A stretch of DNA of 64,000 nt from Actinomycetospora sp. NBRC 106378 (lineage in GTDB: Bacteria > Actinomycetota > Actinomycetes > Mycobacteriales > Pseudonocardiaceae), in contig NZ_BSTT01000003.1 of assembly GCF_030269685.1 (NCBI RefSeq), forward strand, positions 496,001 through 560,000, in the 5' to 3' direction. The notes under the pieces were generated by a model that saw nothing but the letters and a program-made list of their open reading frames with translations, did not search any database and was not told where the DNA came from. A program made the translations under genes and the position numbers. This document shows positions 24,102-32,261 of this stretch, piece after piece (position 1 is the stretch's first letter; every line of letters starts with the position of its first letter).

Positions 24102-25192
24102 CCCGGCCCTACACCGGCGCGTACGACGGCGCCGACGACCGTGCCGACGACCGTGCGGACGACCCCGCCGATGCTCGCGGTCCGGTCGTGCTGGGTGACC
24201 GCTACGAGCTGGTCGAGCTGCTCGGCCGGGGCGGCATGGCCGAGGTCCACCGCGCGCACGACCGGGAACTCGGGCGGGTCGTCGCGGTCAAGCTCCTCCC
24301 GGAGGACCGGCGCGGGGACGACACCGACGCCCGGCGTCTGCGGGACGAGGCGCGGGCGGCGGCCGTCCTGAGCCATCCGCACGTCGTCGCCGTGCACGAC
24401 GTCGGGACCTCCCCGCACGGCGCGTACGTCGTCCTGGAGCTCATCACCGGACGGACCTGGGGCGAGACGGTGCGGGAGTCGGGCGGGCCGGGCCTGGTCG
24501 ACGCGGCGCGGGTGGGCGCGGCGGTCGCGTCCGCGCTGGCCCACGCCCACGAGCACGGCATCGTGCACCGGGACGTCAACCCCGAGAACGTCATGCTCCT
24601 CGCCGACGGGACCCCGAAGCTCATGGACTTCGGTATCGCCAAGGCCGAGAACGTCCCGGGGCTCACCGAGACCGGCAAGGTGGTCGGCACCGTCGCCTAC
24701 ATGTCGCCCGAGCAGGTCCGGGGCGAACGGCTCGACGGCCGCTCCGACGTGTACTCGCTGGGCTGCTCGCTCTACGAGCTGCTCACCGGGCAGCCGCCGT
24801 TCCGCGGCGTCGGCGCGGCGGAGGTCGCCGCGCAACGCCTGCGCCAGCCGCCCGTGCCGCTGCGCCAGATCACCCCGTCGATCCCGATCTCCTTCGAGGA
24901 CGTGGTGCTGCGCGCGATGGCCCTCGACGCCCGTGACCGGCCCGACGCGGCGACGCTGAGCCGCACCCTCGGCGACCTCTCCGAGCGCTACGCCGCCCCG
25001 TCGCCCGAGCAGACGACCGAGGTCATCGACGCCCAGCCCGACCGACCCGCCGGCCGGGGCACCGACGACGCCGCTCCCCCGTCCCCCGCCGAACCGTCCC
25101 GGGGCTCGGGCTTCCGGACGGCGGGTGTGGCCCTGGTCGTGCTCGGGGTGCTGGCGCTGCTCGCGGTGGTCGTCATGCTGCTCGTGCGCTGA
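24098..25192 (+). CDS. Ser/Thr protein kinase (PknB-like) with Asn in catalytic loop
   Basis: A 364-residue membrane kinase. The kinase domain (about 33-295) shows LLGRGGMAEVHRAHD (Gly loop), VAVKLLPED (ATP Lys), HEHGIVHRDVNPENVML (catalytic loop), LMDFGIAKA (DFG) and GTVAYMSPEQVRG. The catalytic loop has Asn where HRDxKPxN kinases have Lys. After a Pro-rich linker, one transmembrane helix near the C-terminus (VALVVLGVLALLAVVVMLLV) leaves no extracellular sensor domain. The GTG overlaps the membrane-protein gene, and the last 20 nt overlap a convergent gene. Confidence 0.88.
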   Translation: MTRPYTGAYDGADDRADDRADDPADARGPVVLGDRYELVELLGRGGMAEVHRAHDRELGRVVAVKLLPEDRRGDDTDARRLRDEARAAAVLSHPHVVAVHDVGTSPHGAYVVLELITGRTWGETVRESGGPGLVDAARVGAAVASALAHAHEHGIVHRDVNPENVMLLADGTPKLMDFGIAKAENVPGLTETGKVVGTVAYMSPEQVRGERLDGRSDVYSLGCSLYELLTGQPPFRGVGAAEVAAQRLRQPPVPLRQITPSIPISFEDVVLRAMALDARDRPDAATLSRTLGDLSERYAAPSPEQTTEVIDAQPDRPAGRGTDDAAPPSPAEPSRGSGFRTAGVALVVLGVLALLAVVVMLLVR

Positions 25193-25709
25193 ACAACCGC
25201 ACCGCCGCGACGGTGCTGGGCAGGAGCAACGTGATGCCGGAACCGAACCCGGCGACGAGCGCGACCACGTCGGCCGACCCGGCGCCTCCGGCCAGGCCGA
25301 CGACGAGGCCGATCACCCCGAGCATCGTCATGACCCCGCCGATCCCGAGGAACGTCCGCTCCCCGGGCAACCACCACACGGCGAAGGCCACGAAGTGCAG
25401 CCCGACGACCAGGGCCACCCATGCGATCGGGAGCTGCGGGGCGACGCGGGCCAGCAGCGGCGCGCCGACGACCAGCGCGACCACCTCGACCGCGACGATG
25501 CGCAGGTAGGCGGCCCGGTGCATCGGGGGCCCGACCGCCCCGGGCAACCCCCGGCTGCGCTGCACGGCCACGACGATCACCACCGCGGCGACGACGCCCA
25601 CGACGACGACGGGCAGGCGCGCGGGCCCCAGGAGCTGCGAGTTCGCCACCACGAAGACCAGCCCGAACCCCGCGGCGATCAGGTCCCCGGGGTGCAGGGG
25701 TCGGACCAT
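25173..25709 (-). CDS. Multi-pass membrane protein of unknown function
   Basis: A 178-residue protein with about five hydrophobic segments, starting MVRPLHPGDLIAAGFGLVFV. It has no recognisable domain. It starts 4 nt after the sortase stop codon and so forms the third gene of the sortase operon. Its last 20 nt overlap the end of the convergent Ser/Thr kinase gene. Whether it helps the sortase or is merely co-transcribed is unknown. Confidence 0.6.
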   Translation of the reverse strand: MVRPLHPGDLIAAGFGLVFVVANSQLLGPARLPVVVVGVVAAVVIVVAVQRSRGLPGAVGPPMHRAAYLRIVAVEVVALVVGAPLLARVAPQLPIAWVALVVGLHFVAFAVWWLPGERTFLGIGGVMTMLGVIGLVVGLAGGAGSADVVALVAGFGSGITLLLPSTVAAVRLFSARAA

Positions 25710-25713
25710 GCGG

Positions 25714-26370
25714 TCACCGTAGCGAGATCTCCCGGGCGAACACGACGGTGTTGTCGCGGTAGCTGCGCGCGGCCGCGTCGAAGGAGCCGCTGCACGTGAT
25801 GAGTCGTAGCTCGGGGCCGGCGGTCCCGGAGTAGACGTCGGCGGTGGGGAACGCGTCCTTCGCGACGGCACGGGTGGCGTACACCGCGAACGTGACCACC
25901 CGTCCGTCGGCCCGCGTCACGTCGACCGTGTCGCCGGGCGCGAGTGCCCCGAGCCGGAAGAACACCGACGGGCCGTTCTCCGCCGAGTCGATGTGTCCGA
26001 TGATCACCGACGGGCCCTGCTGTCCGGGCGTGACCGAGTAGCGGTACCAGGCCGCGAGATCGTAGAGCGGTCCCTTCGCCGGGACCTCCATCGTGCGGTC
26101 GGGGTTGAGGCCGACCGACGCGACCGGCGAGTCCACCCCGATCTTCCCGACGACGATGCGCGCCGGAGGCGAGGGCGGGGGCCCGGCCGGGGTGGTGGGC
26201 GTGGCCGCGGCGCTGGTGGTCGGAGGCACGGGTAACGCGCCCGCGTCCTGCTCGACCGGCGCCCGCTGCTGCAGCGCCACCCCGACGACCACGGCGGCGA
26301 TCCCGACGACGGCGAGCAGCGCCGCCACCGCGAGCAGCACCACCCGCCGTCGGGAACGGGCGGGGGGCAC
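25714..26370 (-). CDS. Class F sortase
   Basis: A 218-residue sortase. An N-terminal membrane anchor (VVLLAVAALLAVVGIAAVVV) is followed by a Pro/Thr linker and the catalytic domain. Catalytic residues are visible: His in VIIGHIDSAENG, Cys in LRLITCSGSFD and Arg in RSYRDNTVVFAR. The ITCSG context and single anchor are typical of actinobacterial class F sortases, transpeptidases or proteases at the cell surface whose substrates are mostly unknown. It lies between a likely surface substrate and a membrane protein, all co-directional. Confidence 0.88.
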   Translation of the reverse strand: MPPARSRRRVVLLAVAALLAVVGIAAVVVGVALQQRAPVEQDAGALPVPPTTSAAATPTTPAGPPPSPPARIVVGKIGVDSPVASVGLNPDRTMEVPAKGPLYDLAAWYRYSVTPGQQGPSVIIGHIDSAENGPSVFFRLGALAPGDTVDVTRADGRVVTFAVYATRAVAKDAFPTADVYSGTAGPELRLITCSGSFDAAARSYRDNTVVFAREISLR

Positions 26371-26412
26371 CGACGCCGCGGCGTCGGTGCCCTCCGGTCC
26401 GGTCGTCAGGCC

Positions 26413-26973
26413 TCAGTCCTCGGTGCGACGACGGGTCGCGGCGACCGCGACCCCGCCGGCCGCGAGCAGCGCGAGACCGCCGAACCCGAACAGCTCCGGG
26501 TGCTCGACGCCGGTGGTGCTGCCGCCACCGGTCTGCACACCGCCGGACGGGGTCTGGCTGGGCGCACCGCCCGAGCCGTTCGAGCCCGTGCCGCCCGTGC
26601 CGTTGGTGCCCGAGCCCGCGCCACCGGTGCCGCCGGCGCCGCCCTGGCCCGACTGGGCGTTGCTGCCGGGCGTGCCGTTGGTCCCGGTCCCGTTGTTGCT
26701 CGGGTCCGGGCCGCCCGCCTGGCCGTTGGAGTCGCCCGCGGCGCCCCCCGAGGCCCCGCCGGCGGCCCCGTCCGCTCCCGGCTGGCCCGGGGCGGGCTGA
26801 CCCGGTGCCGGGGCGGTACCGGGAGCCCCGGACGCCGCCGGAGCGCCGGAGGGGGCGGCGCCGGGCGCGGGCGCGGCCGCGTCACCGCCGCCGGAGCAGG
26901 CGGTCAGGGCGCCGATCGACAGCACGGCAGCGGCGGCGGTGTAGCCGACGCGGCGTCGCGTGGTGCGCGACAT
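26413..26973 (-). CDS. Gly/Ala/Pro-rich surface protein, putative sortase substrate
   Basis: A 186-residue low-complexity secreted protein. The N-terminus has a signal peptide ending in a lipobox-like SIGALTACSGG. The middle (about 30-150) is a Gly/Ala/Ser/Asn/Pro-rich stalk. The C-terminus has GVEHPELFGF, a hydrophobic helix LALLAAGGVAVAA and a terminal TRRRTED, the layout of a cell-wall sorting signal, but without LPxTG. It starts after GAGGAG and lies 42 nt upstream of the sortase gene. A surface protein anchored at both ends is an alternative view. Confidence 0.65.
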   Translation of the reverse strand: MSRTTRRRVGYTAAAAVLSIGALTACSGGGDAAAPAPGAAPSGAPAASGAPGTAPAPGQPAPGQPGADGAAGGASGGAAGDSNGQAGGPDPSNNGTGTNGTPGSNAQSGQGGAGGTGGAGSGTNGTGGTGSNGSGGAPSQTPSGGVQTGGGSTTGVEHPELFGFGGLALLAAGGVAVAATRRRTED

Positions 26974-27082
26974 GGTGTCCTCCTCGATCTCGGTCCGATC
27001 ACGATCGGGAGGTTCATACCCGCTTCACACCGGTCGATCCGGCCCGAAACACGAATTGCGCACGGCGGATCGCGGAGATCGG

Positions 27083-27877
27083 TCAGCGGTCGCTCCGCTC
27101 GCCCGCCTCGACCGCCACGTGCAGGACGTTGTCGGCCGGCGGCAGCGGGCAGGTGGCGAACGCGGTGAGCGCGCACGGCAGGTTCACGGTGCGGTTGAGA
27201 TCGACGACGACCGTGCCGTCGGCGTCCGGGTCACCGGTCCGCAGGATGCGGCCGCCGCCGTAGGTCGACACTCCGCTCGTGGCGTCCCGGAAGTGCAGCG
27301 ACAGCCCCTCGCCCTTGCCCGCGAGCGCGATCAGCTGCTGCTCGGCGCCGTCGAGGGTGAAGGTGACGGTGCCGACCGCCGTCGGGAAGTGCGCCAGCCC
27401 GTCGACCACGGCGCCGACGGTGATCCGCCGCGGCTCCGGGTAGGCCTCGAACCGTCCGGTGACCACCCACCGCTCGTCGACCGGGAAGGTCGGCACACCC
27501 GTGAACGCGTGCCGGGTCGGCGCCTCGGGGTCGCGCACCCGCAGCGCGTAGGAGTCCGTGCGCCGCGCCAGCTCGACGACGCGCTCGCCGACCCCGACCA
27601 GCACACCCGGCGCCCCGTCGACCGGCGTGACCGTGGCGGTGCCGTCGACGGTCGCCCCATCGACCACCACCCCGTCGGCGGCCGCGGCGGTGATCTCCAC
27701 CGTGCCGTCGCCCGCCGCGCGCCACGTCCCGGGCAGGTCGGCGATCGGGCGGGCCGTGTCGTCCAACCACTCCAGGGCGGTCAGGGACAGCCAGCCGTGC
27801 GGCTCGCGCAACATCGCCTCGCGCTCGTCGTGCCAGCGCTGCCAGTCCGTGGTCAGGTCCTCCGCGACGCTCGTCAT
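27083..27877 (-). CDS. DUF1684 family protein
   Basis: A 264-residue DUF1684 protein. It opens with WQRWHDEREAMLREPHGWLS, and contains RWVVTGRFEAYPEPRRI and the C-terminal TVVVDLNRTVNLPCALTAFA followed by CPLPPADN. Those are the family's conserved segments. Function is unknown for the family. It stands alone between the sortase operon and the aconitase gene, with a GAGG ribosome site. Confidence 0.88.
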   Translation of the reverse strand: MTSVAEDLTTDWQRWHDEREAMLREPHGWLSLTALEWLDDTARPIADLPGTWRAAGDGTVEITAAAADGVVVDGATVDGTATVTPVDGAPGVLVGVGERVVELARRTDSYALRVRDPEAPTRHAFTGVPTFPVDERWVVTGRFEAYPEPRRITVGAVVDGLAHFPTAVGTVTFTLDGAEQQLIALAGKGEGLSLHFRDATSGVSTYGGGRILRTGDPDADGTVVVDLNRTVNLPCALTAFATCPLPPADNVLHVAVEAGERSDR

Positions 27878-27916
27878 ACGGGGTGCAACCTCGGGCGGAC
27901 GACGACGATTCCTGGC

Positions 27917-29869
27917 TCAGGCCGTCCCGTCGCCCCGCTCGCCCCGCTCACCCCGCAGCCGCGCGATCGTGCCCCCCGCCAGGAGCGTGGCCCGTTCGCG
28001 GGGCGCGAGGCGCAGCCGCAGCCGGATTTCGCCGGCGTCGGTGGCGGCCGTCAGCTCCTCGGTGCCCGACTCCACGGCGTCGCGCAGCCCCTCGACGGTC
28101 CAGGTCTGGTCGGTCTCGGCGCGCCCGTGGTCCTCGGCGTCGACGAACTCCAGCGGCACGATCCCCTGCGCGATGAGGTTGGCCCGGTGGATGCGCGCGA
28201 AGCTCGCCGCCACCACGGCTCGAGCCCCGAGGTCCAGCGCCGCCTGGGCCGCCTGCTCCCGCGAGGACCCCTGCCCGTAGTTGTGGCCGCCCACGATAAC
28301 GCCGTGCTCCCGCTCCAGCGCCCGGTCGTGGAACCCCGGGTCCTGGCGGGCGAACATCGACCGCGCGCACTCGGGGATGTTGGACCAGTCGCTCATGCCC
28401 ATGCCGTCGGGCGCCATGTCGCCGGTCGAGACGTCGTCGCCGACCACGATGAGCACCGGGTCGGCGAGCCGGTCGGGCACCTGCGCCCCGGCGGGCGGCG
28501 ACACGATGTTCGGGCCGCGGACCACCTCGACCTGCGCCGCCTCGTCGTCGGGAAGGGGCGTGAGGATCTGGTCGTCGACGCGGCGCGGGTTCATCGACGG
28601 CGGGTCGAACGAGGGCACCTCGCCCAGGTCGCGCGGGTCGGTGATGACGCCGTGCAACGCGGTCGCGGCGGCGGTGGGCGGCGAGCAGAGGTAGACCTCG
28701 TCGCCCGCGGTGCCGCTCCGGCCGGGGAAGTTGCGGTTGAACGTGCGCACCGACGGCTTGCCCGCGCTGGGCGCCTGGCCCACGCCGATGCACGGCCCGC
28801 AGACCGGTTCGAGCATCCGCGCCCCGGCCGCGACCAGGTCGGCGTAGACGCCGCCCCGGGCCACCCGGTCGAGGATCTGCCGCGAGCCCGGCGTCACCGT
28901 CATCTCGATCGCGGGGTGGACGATCTCGTCGCGCAGCACCGCGCCGACGATCGCGAGGTCCTCGTAGGACGAGTTCACCGAGGACCCGACGCAGACCTGC
29001 ACCACCTCCGTGCCCGCCACCTCCCGCACCGGGACCACCGACCCCGGCGACGAGGGGCACGCGATCAGTGGTTCGAGGTCGCCGAGCTCGATCACCTCGT
29101 GCTCGTCGTAGGTCGCGTCGGCGTCCGCGGCGACCTCGGCGAAGTCGTCCTCGCGCTCCTGCGCGCGCAACCACGACCGGACCTGCTCGTCGGCCGGGAA
29201 CACCGCGGCCAGCGCGCCCAGCTCGGTGATCATGTTGCAGATCGATCCGCGCTCGAGCACCGACAGCGTCGCCGCGCCCGGCCCGGTGAACTCGTAGGCC
29301 CGCCCCTGCCCGCCGCGCACCCCGTGCCGGCGCAGCAGCTCCAGGATCACGTCCTTCGCCGCCACCCACGGCGGCAGCTCCCCCCGCAGCTCCACGTTCA
29401 CGACGGCGGGTGCGGCGGTCGCGACGCCGTGCCCGGCCATCGCGACGGCGACGTCGAGCCCGCCCGCGCCGAAGGCGACCATCCCGACCGCGCCGGACAT
29501 CGTCGAGTGCGAGTCCGCCCCCAGCAGCAGCGCGCCGGGCCGGGCGAAGCGCTCCAGGTGCACGTAGTGCGAGATGCCGTTGCCGGGGCGGGAGAAGTGC
29601 AGGCCGTAGCGGGCGGCGAAGGTCTGCAGGTAGCGGTGCTCGTCCATGTTGCGGCCGTCGATCTGCAGCACGTTGTGGTCGACGTACATCACCGACGGCG
29701 AGACGGCGACGCGGTCGACGCCGAGCTCCTCGAACTGCAGCGCGCACATCGAGCCGGTCGCGTCCTCGATGAGGACCTGGTCGACGTCGAGCACGATCTC
29801 CTGCCCCGGCGTCAGCTCCCCCTCGCGGAGGTGGTCGGCGAGGATCCGCCTGATCAGGTTCTCCGGCAC
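27917..29869 (-). CDS. Aconitase-family hydratase, short (about 650 aa) type
   Basis: A 650-residue fused-domain aconitase. The three 4Fe-4S cysteines are seen in VCVGSSVNSSYEDL and in MLEPVCGPCIGVGQAPS; the swivel domain has GGHNYGQGSSREQAA with the active-site Ser-Arg. It starts with GTG after GAGGAGGAG. The length is well below AcnA (about 900) and AcnB (about 860) and fits the shorter 'putative aconitate hydratase' family, so citrate/isocitrate is likely but homoaconitate or methyl-substituted substrates cannot be excluded. Divergent from a small hypothetical gene. Confidence 0.88.
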   Translation of the reverse strand: MPENLIRRILADHLREGELTPGQEIVLDVDQVLIEDATGSMCALQFEELGVDRVAVSPSVMYVDHNVLQIDGRNMDEHRYLQTFAARYGLHFSRPGNGISHYVHLERFARPGALLLGADSHSTMSGAVGMVAFGAGGLDVAVAMAGHGVATAAPAVVNVELRGELPPWVAAKDVILELLRRHGVRGGQGRAYEFTGPGAATLSVLERGSICNMITELGALAAVFPADEQVRSWLRAQEREDDFAEVAADADATYDEHEVIELGDLEPLIACPSSPGSVVPVREVAGTEVVQVCVGSSVNSSYEDLAIVGAVLRDEIVHPAIEMTVTPGSRQILDRVARGGVYADLVAAGARMLEPVCGPCIGVGQAPSAGKPSVRTFNRNFPGRSGTAGDEVYLCSPPTAAATALHGVITDPRDLGEVPSFDPPSMNPRRVDDQILTPLPDDEAAQVEVVRGPNIVSPPAGAQVPDRLADPVLIVVGDDVSTGDMAPDGMGMSDWSNIPECARSMFARQDPGFHDRALEREHGVIVGGHNYGQGSSREQAAQAALDLGARAVVAASFARIHRANLIAQGIVPLEFVDAEDHGRAETDQTWTVEGLRDAVESGTEELTAATDAGEIRLRLRLAPRERATLLAGGTIARLRGERGERGDGTA

Positions 29870-29899
29870 GACCGCTCCTCCTCGGTGAGACTGCGCGAC

Positions 29900-30250
29900 A
29901 TGGTCGATCCCGCCGCCCGGCGCCTCGTGGTGGTCGGCGTGCTGCGACTGCACCTGAGCCGCGTCCTCGGCCCCGCCGGGCTACCCCGGGACCTGGACGA
30001 CGACGCCCTGCTGCGCGCGGCGGCATCGCTCGCGACCGACGTGGACACGCGCGCCGGGCTGCACCGCGTGCGCTTCGATCCGCCCTACCCCGGCGCCGGC
30101 ACGATCGAGGAGGTCCGCCACGGCCGGCGGCTCGTCCTGCGGACCGCAGCGTGGGACGAGGACGGCAGCACGCTCGGCGTCGTGCTGACCGTCCTCATCC
30201 CGGGGCGGGAGCCGCAGGTGCAGATCAGTCCGGAGATCAGCCCAGCGTGA
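29900..30250 (+). CDS. Hypothetical protein
   Basis: A 116-residue frame with strong third-position GC bias. It is divergent from the aconitase gene and its last 14 nt overlap the convergent aldehyde dehydrogenase. The sequence is amphipathic with no motif I recognise (DPAARRLVVVGVLRLHL at the N-terminus, a possible beta-rich C-terminal half). A GTG 15 nt upstream is another possible start. Function unknown. Confidence 0.5.
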   Translation: MVDPAARRLVVVGVLRLHLSRVLGPAGLPRDLDDDALLRAAASLATDVDTRAGLHRVRFDPPYPGAGTIEEVRHGRRLVLRTAAWDEDGSTLGVVLTVLIPGREPQVQISPEISPA

Positions 30251-31709
30251 ACGGGTCGCGCGTGCCGCCGGAGAGCTCGACCCAGACCGACTTGGTCTCC
30301 AGGTACGGCTCCAGCCCGGCGTGGCCGTTCTCGCGCCCGAGGCCCGACATCTTGTAGCCACCGAACGGCACGCTCGGCGCGACCGCCCGGTAGGCGTTGA
30401 TCCAGACCGTGCCCGCGCGGATCTTGCCGGCCACCCGGTGCGCCCGGTGCACGTCCTTGGTCCACACCGCGCCGGCGAGGCCGTACGGCGTGTCGTTGGC
30501 GAGCTTGATCGCCTCCTCCTCGTCGGTGAACGTCACCGCCGAGAGGACCGGCCCGAAGACCTCCTCGCGGAAGACCGTGTCGCTCGGCTTGACCGTCAGC
30601 ACCGTGGGCTTCACGAAGTAGCCGCCGAGCGCCTCCTCGGCCGACCCGCCGTACTGGATCGTCGCGCCCTCGTTCCGCGCCGTCTCCAGGTAGCCCAGCA
30701 CCTTCTCGTACTGCGGCTTGTTCGCGACCGGCCCCATCTCGGTCTCCTCCCCGAAGGGATCGCCCAGCTTGATCTGCTCGGCGCGCTCGGCGACGAGCCG
30801 CACGAGCTCGTCGTGGACGTCGGCGTGCACGACGAGGCGCGAGCCGGCCATGCAGGTCTGCCCGGTCGCGGCGAAGACGCCCGCGACGAGGCCGTTCGCG
30901 GCGGCCTGCAGATCGGCGTCGGGGAACACGACCTGGGGCGACTTGCCGCCCAGCTCGAGGGTGACCGGGTTGAGGTTGTCCATCGCGGCGTGCCCGACCT
31001 TGATGCCGGTGGCGGTCGAGCCGGTGAAGGCGACCTTGTCCACGCCGGGGTGGGCGGCGAGGTGGCCGCCGACCTCTCCGCGCAGGGTGGTGACGACGTT
31101 GACGACGCCGGCCGGGATGCCCGCCTGCTCGATGAGCTCGGCGAACCCGAGGGTGGATCCCGGGGCGTGCTCGCTGGGCTTGACGACCACGGTGCACCCG
31201 GCGGCCAGCGCCGGCGCGACCTTCCAGCTCATCAGCAGCAGCGGCGAGTTCCACGGCGTGATGCAGGCGACCACGCCGACCGGCTCGCGCTTGGTGTAGA
31301 CCAGGTAGTTCGGGTTCGGCGACGGGGGCTGCGCGCCCTCGATGGCCGTCGCGAGGCCCGCGTAGTAGTGGTACCAGCCGCCCAGCGCGTTGAGCTGACC
31401 CAGCATCTCGCGGTAGAGCTTCCCGGAGTCGTTCACCTCGAGGCGGGCGAGCCGCTCGGCGTTCGCGGTGATGAGGTCGCCCAGCCTGCGCAGGCAGGCC
31501 GCGCGGGCGAACGCCGTCATCGAGCCCCACTCGCCGTCGAAGGCGGAGCGGGCGGCCGCGATCGCGGCGTCGATGTCGTCGGTGTCCCCGTCGGGGATGA
31601 CCGCCCAGCTCTCGCCGGTGTAGGGGTTCTGCGACTCGAAGGTCTTCCCGGAGATCGCGTCGACGGGCTTGCCGCCGATCAGCATCCGCAGGGTTTCCAG
31701 CTCGCTCAC
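30237..31709 (-). CDS. NAD(P)-dependent aldehyde dehydrogenase
   Basis: A 490-residue aldehyde dehydrogenase. NAD-binding FTGSTATGIKVG, general base in VTLELGGKSPQVVF, catalytic Cys in FAATGQTCMAGSRL, and the C-terminal EVFGPVLSAVTF and PFGGYKMSGLGRENG segments are all present. The GTG at 31709 follows GGAGG at 5-nt spacing; the open frame upstream of it has no ribosome site. It is close in pattern to betaine-aldehyde/phenylacetaldehyde-type enzymes, but substrate is not predictable. It ends within the last codons of the convergent hypothetical gene. Confidence 0.92.
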   Translation of the reverse strand: MSELETLRMLIGGKPVDAISGKTFESQNPYTGESWAVIPDGDTDDIDAAIAAARSAFDGEWGSMTAFARAACLRRLGDLITANAERLARLEVNDSGKLYREMLGQLNALGGWYHYYAGLATAIEGAQPPSPNPNYLVYTKREPVGVVACITPWNSPLLLMSWKVAPALAAGCTVVVKPSEHAPGSTLGFAELIEQAGIPAGVVNVVTTLRGEVGGHLAAHPGVDKVAFTGSTATGIKVGHAAMDNLNPVTLELGGKSPQVVFPDADLQAAANGLVAGVFAATGQTCMAGSRLVVHADVHDELVRLVAERAEQIKLGDPFGEETEMGPVANKPQYEKVLGYLETARNEGATIQYGGSAEEALGGYFVKPTVLTVKPSDTVFREEVFGPVLSAVTFTDEEEAIKLANDTPYGLAGAVWTKDVHRAHRVAGKIRAGTVWINAYRAVAPSVPFGGYKMSGLGRENGHAGLEPYLETKSVWVELSGGTRDPFTLG

Positions 31710-31790
31710 GGGGGCCTCCGGGTCGGCGGTGACGGTCCCCGGGACTCTGCCAGCACCCACCGACGGTGTCGCCCGAAGCACGACGCGGGC

Positions 31791-31825
31791 CCGGCGACCC
31801 ACCCTCCGATCGGACGGGTCGCCGG
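31791..31825. terminator. Hairpin terminator after YegP-like gene
   Basis: A 10-bp perfect stem, CCGGCGACCC (31791-31800) with GGGTCGCCGG (31816-31825), loop 15 nt, starting 21 nt beyond the YegP-like stop codon on the minus strand. No U tract, as is usual in high-GC actinobacteria. Confidence 0.5.
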
Positions 31826-31845
31826 CCCCGCGGGACCGCGCGCGC

Positions 31846-32022
31846 TCAGACCTCGGTGACCGCCGCGCCGTCGGCGGCCTTCTGCACGGACTCGCAGCCC
31901 TTCTTGGCCGCGGCCTTCGTCTCGTAGGCCTCGCCGCTCGCCACGATCTGCCCGTTGCTCGCCTTGAGCCGGAACCGGAACTTGCCCGACTTGTCCTCGT
32001 AGACCTCGAACTTGCCCGCCAT
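31846..32022 (-). CDS. YegP/DUF1508 family small protein
   Basis: A 58-residue single-repeat DUF1508 protein. The signature runs KFEVYEDKSGKFRFRLKASN, GQIVASGEAYETKAAAKKG, then a helix ESVQKAAD. E. coli YegP has two such repeats; this form has one, common in actinobacteria. The ATG follows GGGGAGG. Function is not established (stress or nucleotide-related roles have been proposed for relatives). Confidence 0.88.
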   Translation of the reverse strand: MAGKFEVYEDKSGKFRFRLKASNGQIVASGEAYETKAAAKKGCESVQKAADGAAVTEV

Positions 32023-32180
32023 GACGGCCTCCCCGTACCAGGCTTGTGTGTGAACCTGCTGGTCAGCGGCGCAGGCTAGCGTCCCCGGGGCGTCAGCGCG
32101 AGAGCCCGACACGCGGCGCGTCGGCCGGGGTCGGGGCACGGGAGCCGCGTCAGGCGGCGCGTGCGGGCCCCGCCGCGATT

Positions 32181-32194
32181 TCACACGGATGTGA
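32181..32194. promoter_or_regulatory. Inverted repeat TCACA(N4)TGTGA upstream of permease
   Basis: TCACACGGATGTGA, 5-bp perfect half-sites, about 68 nt before the permease ribosome site and 33 bp before a -10-like TAGCGT (32227-32232). A plausible operator for permease control; the binding protein is unknown. Confidence 0.35.
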
Positions 32195-32261
32195 CGCCCG
32201 GTGACCGCAAGCGCATACGTGATGGTTAGCGTTGCTGCCGATCACGACCGGGGAGGTACCC

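Noticed and set aside
26960-30250. Very long open frame on the plus strand opposite the DUF1684 and aconitase genes
   Set aside because: It is Arg/Gly/His-rich, lacks any domain and mirrors well-conserved genes on the minus strand; long antisense frames are routine at this GC content. Only its last 351 nt (29900-30250) look like a real gene.
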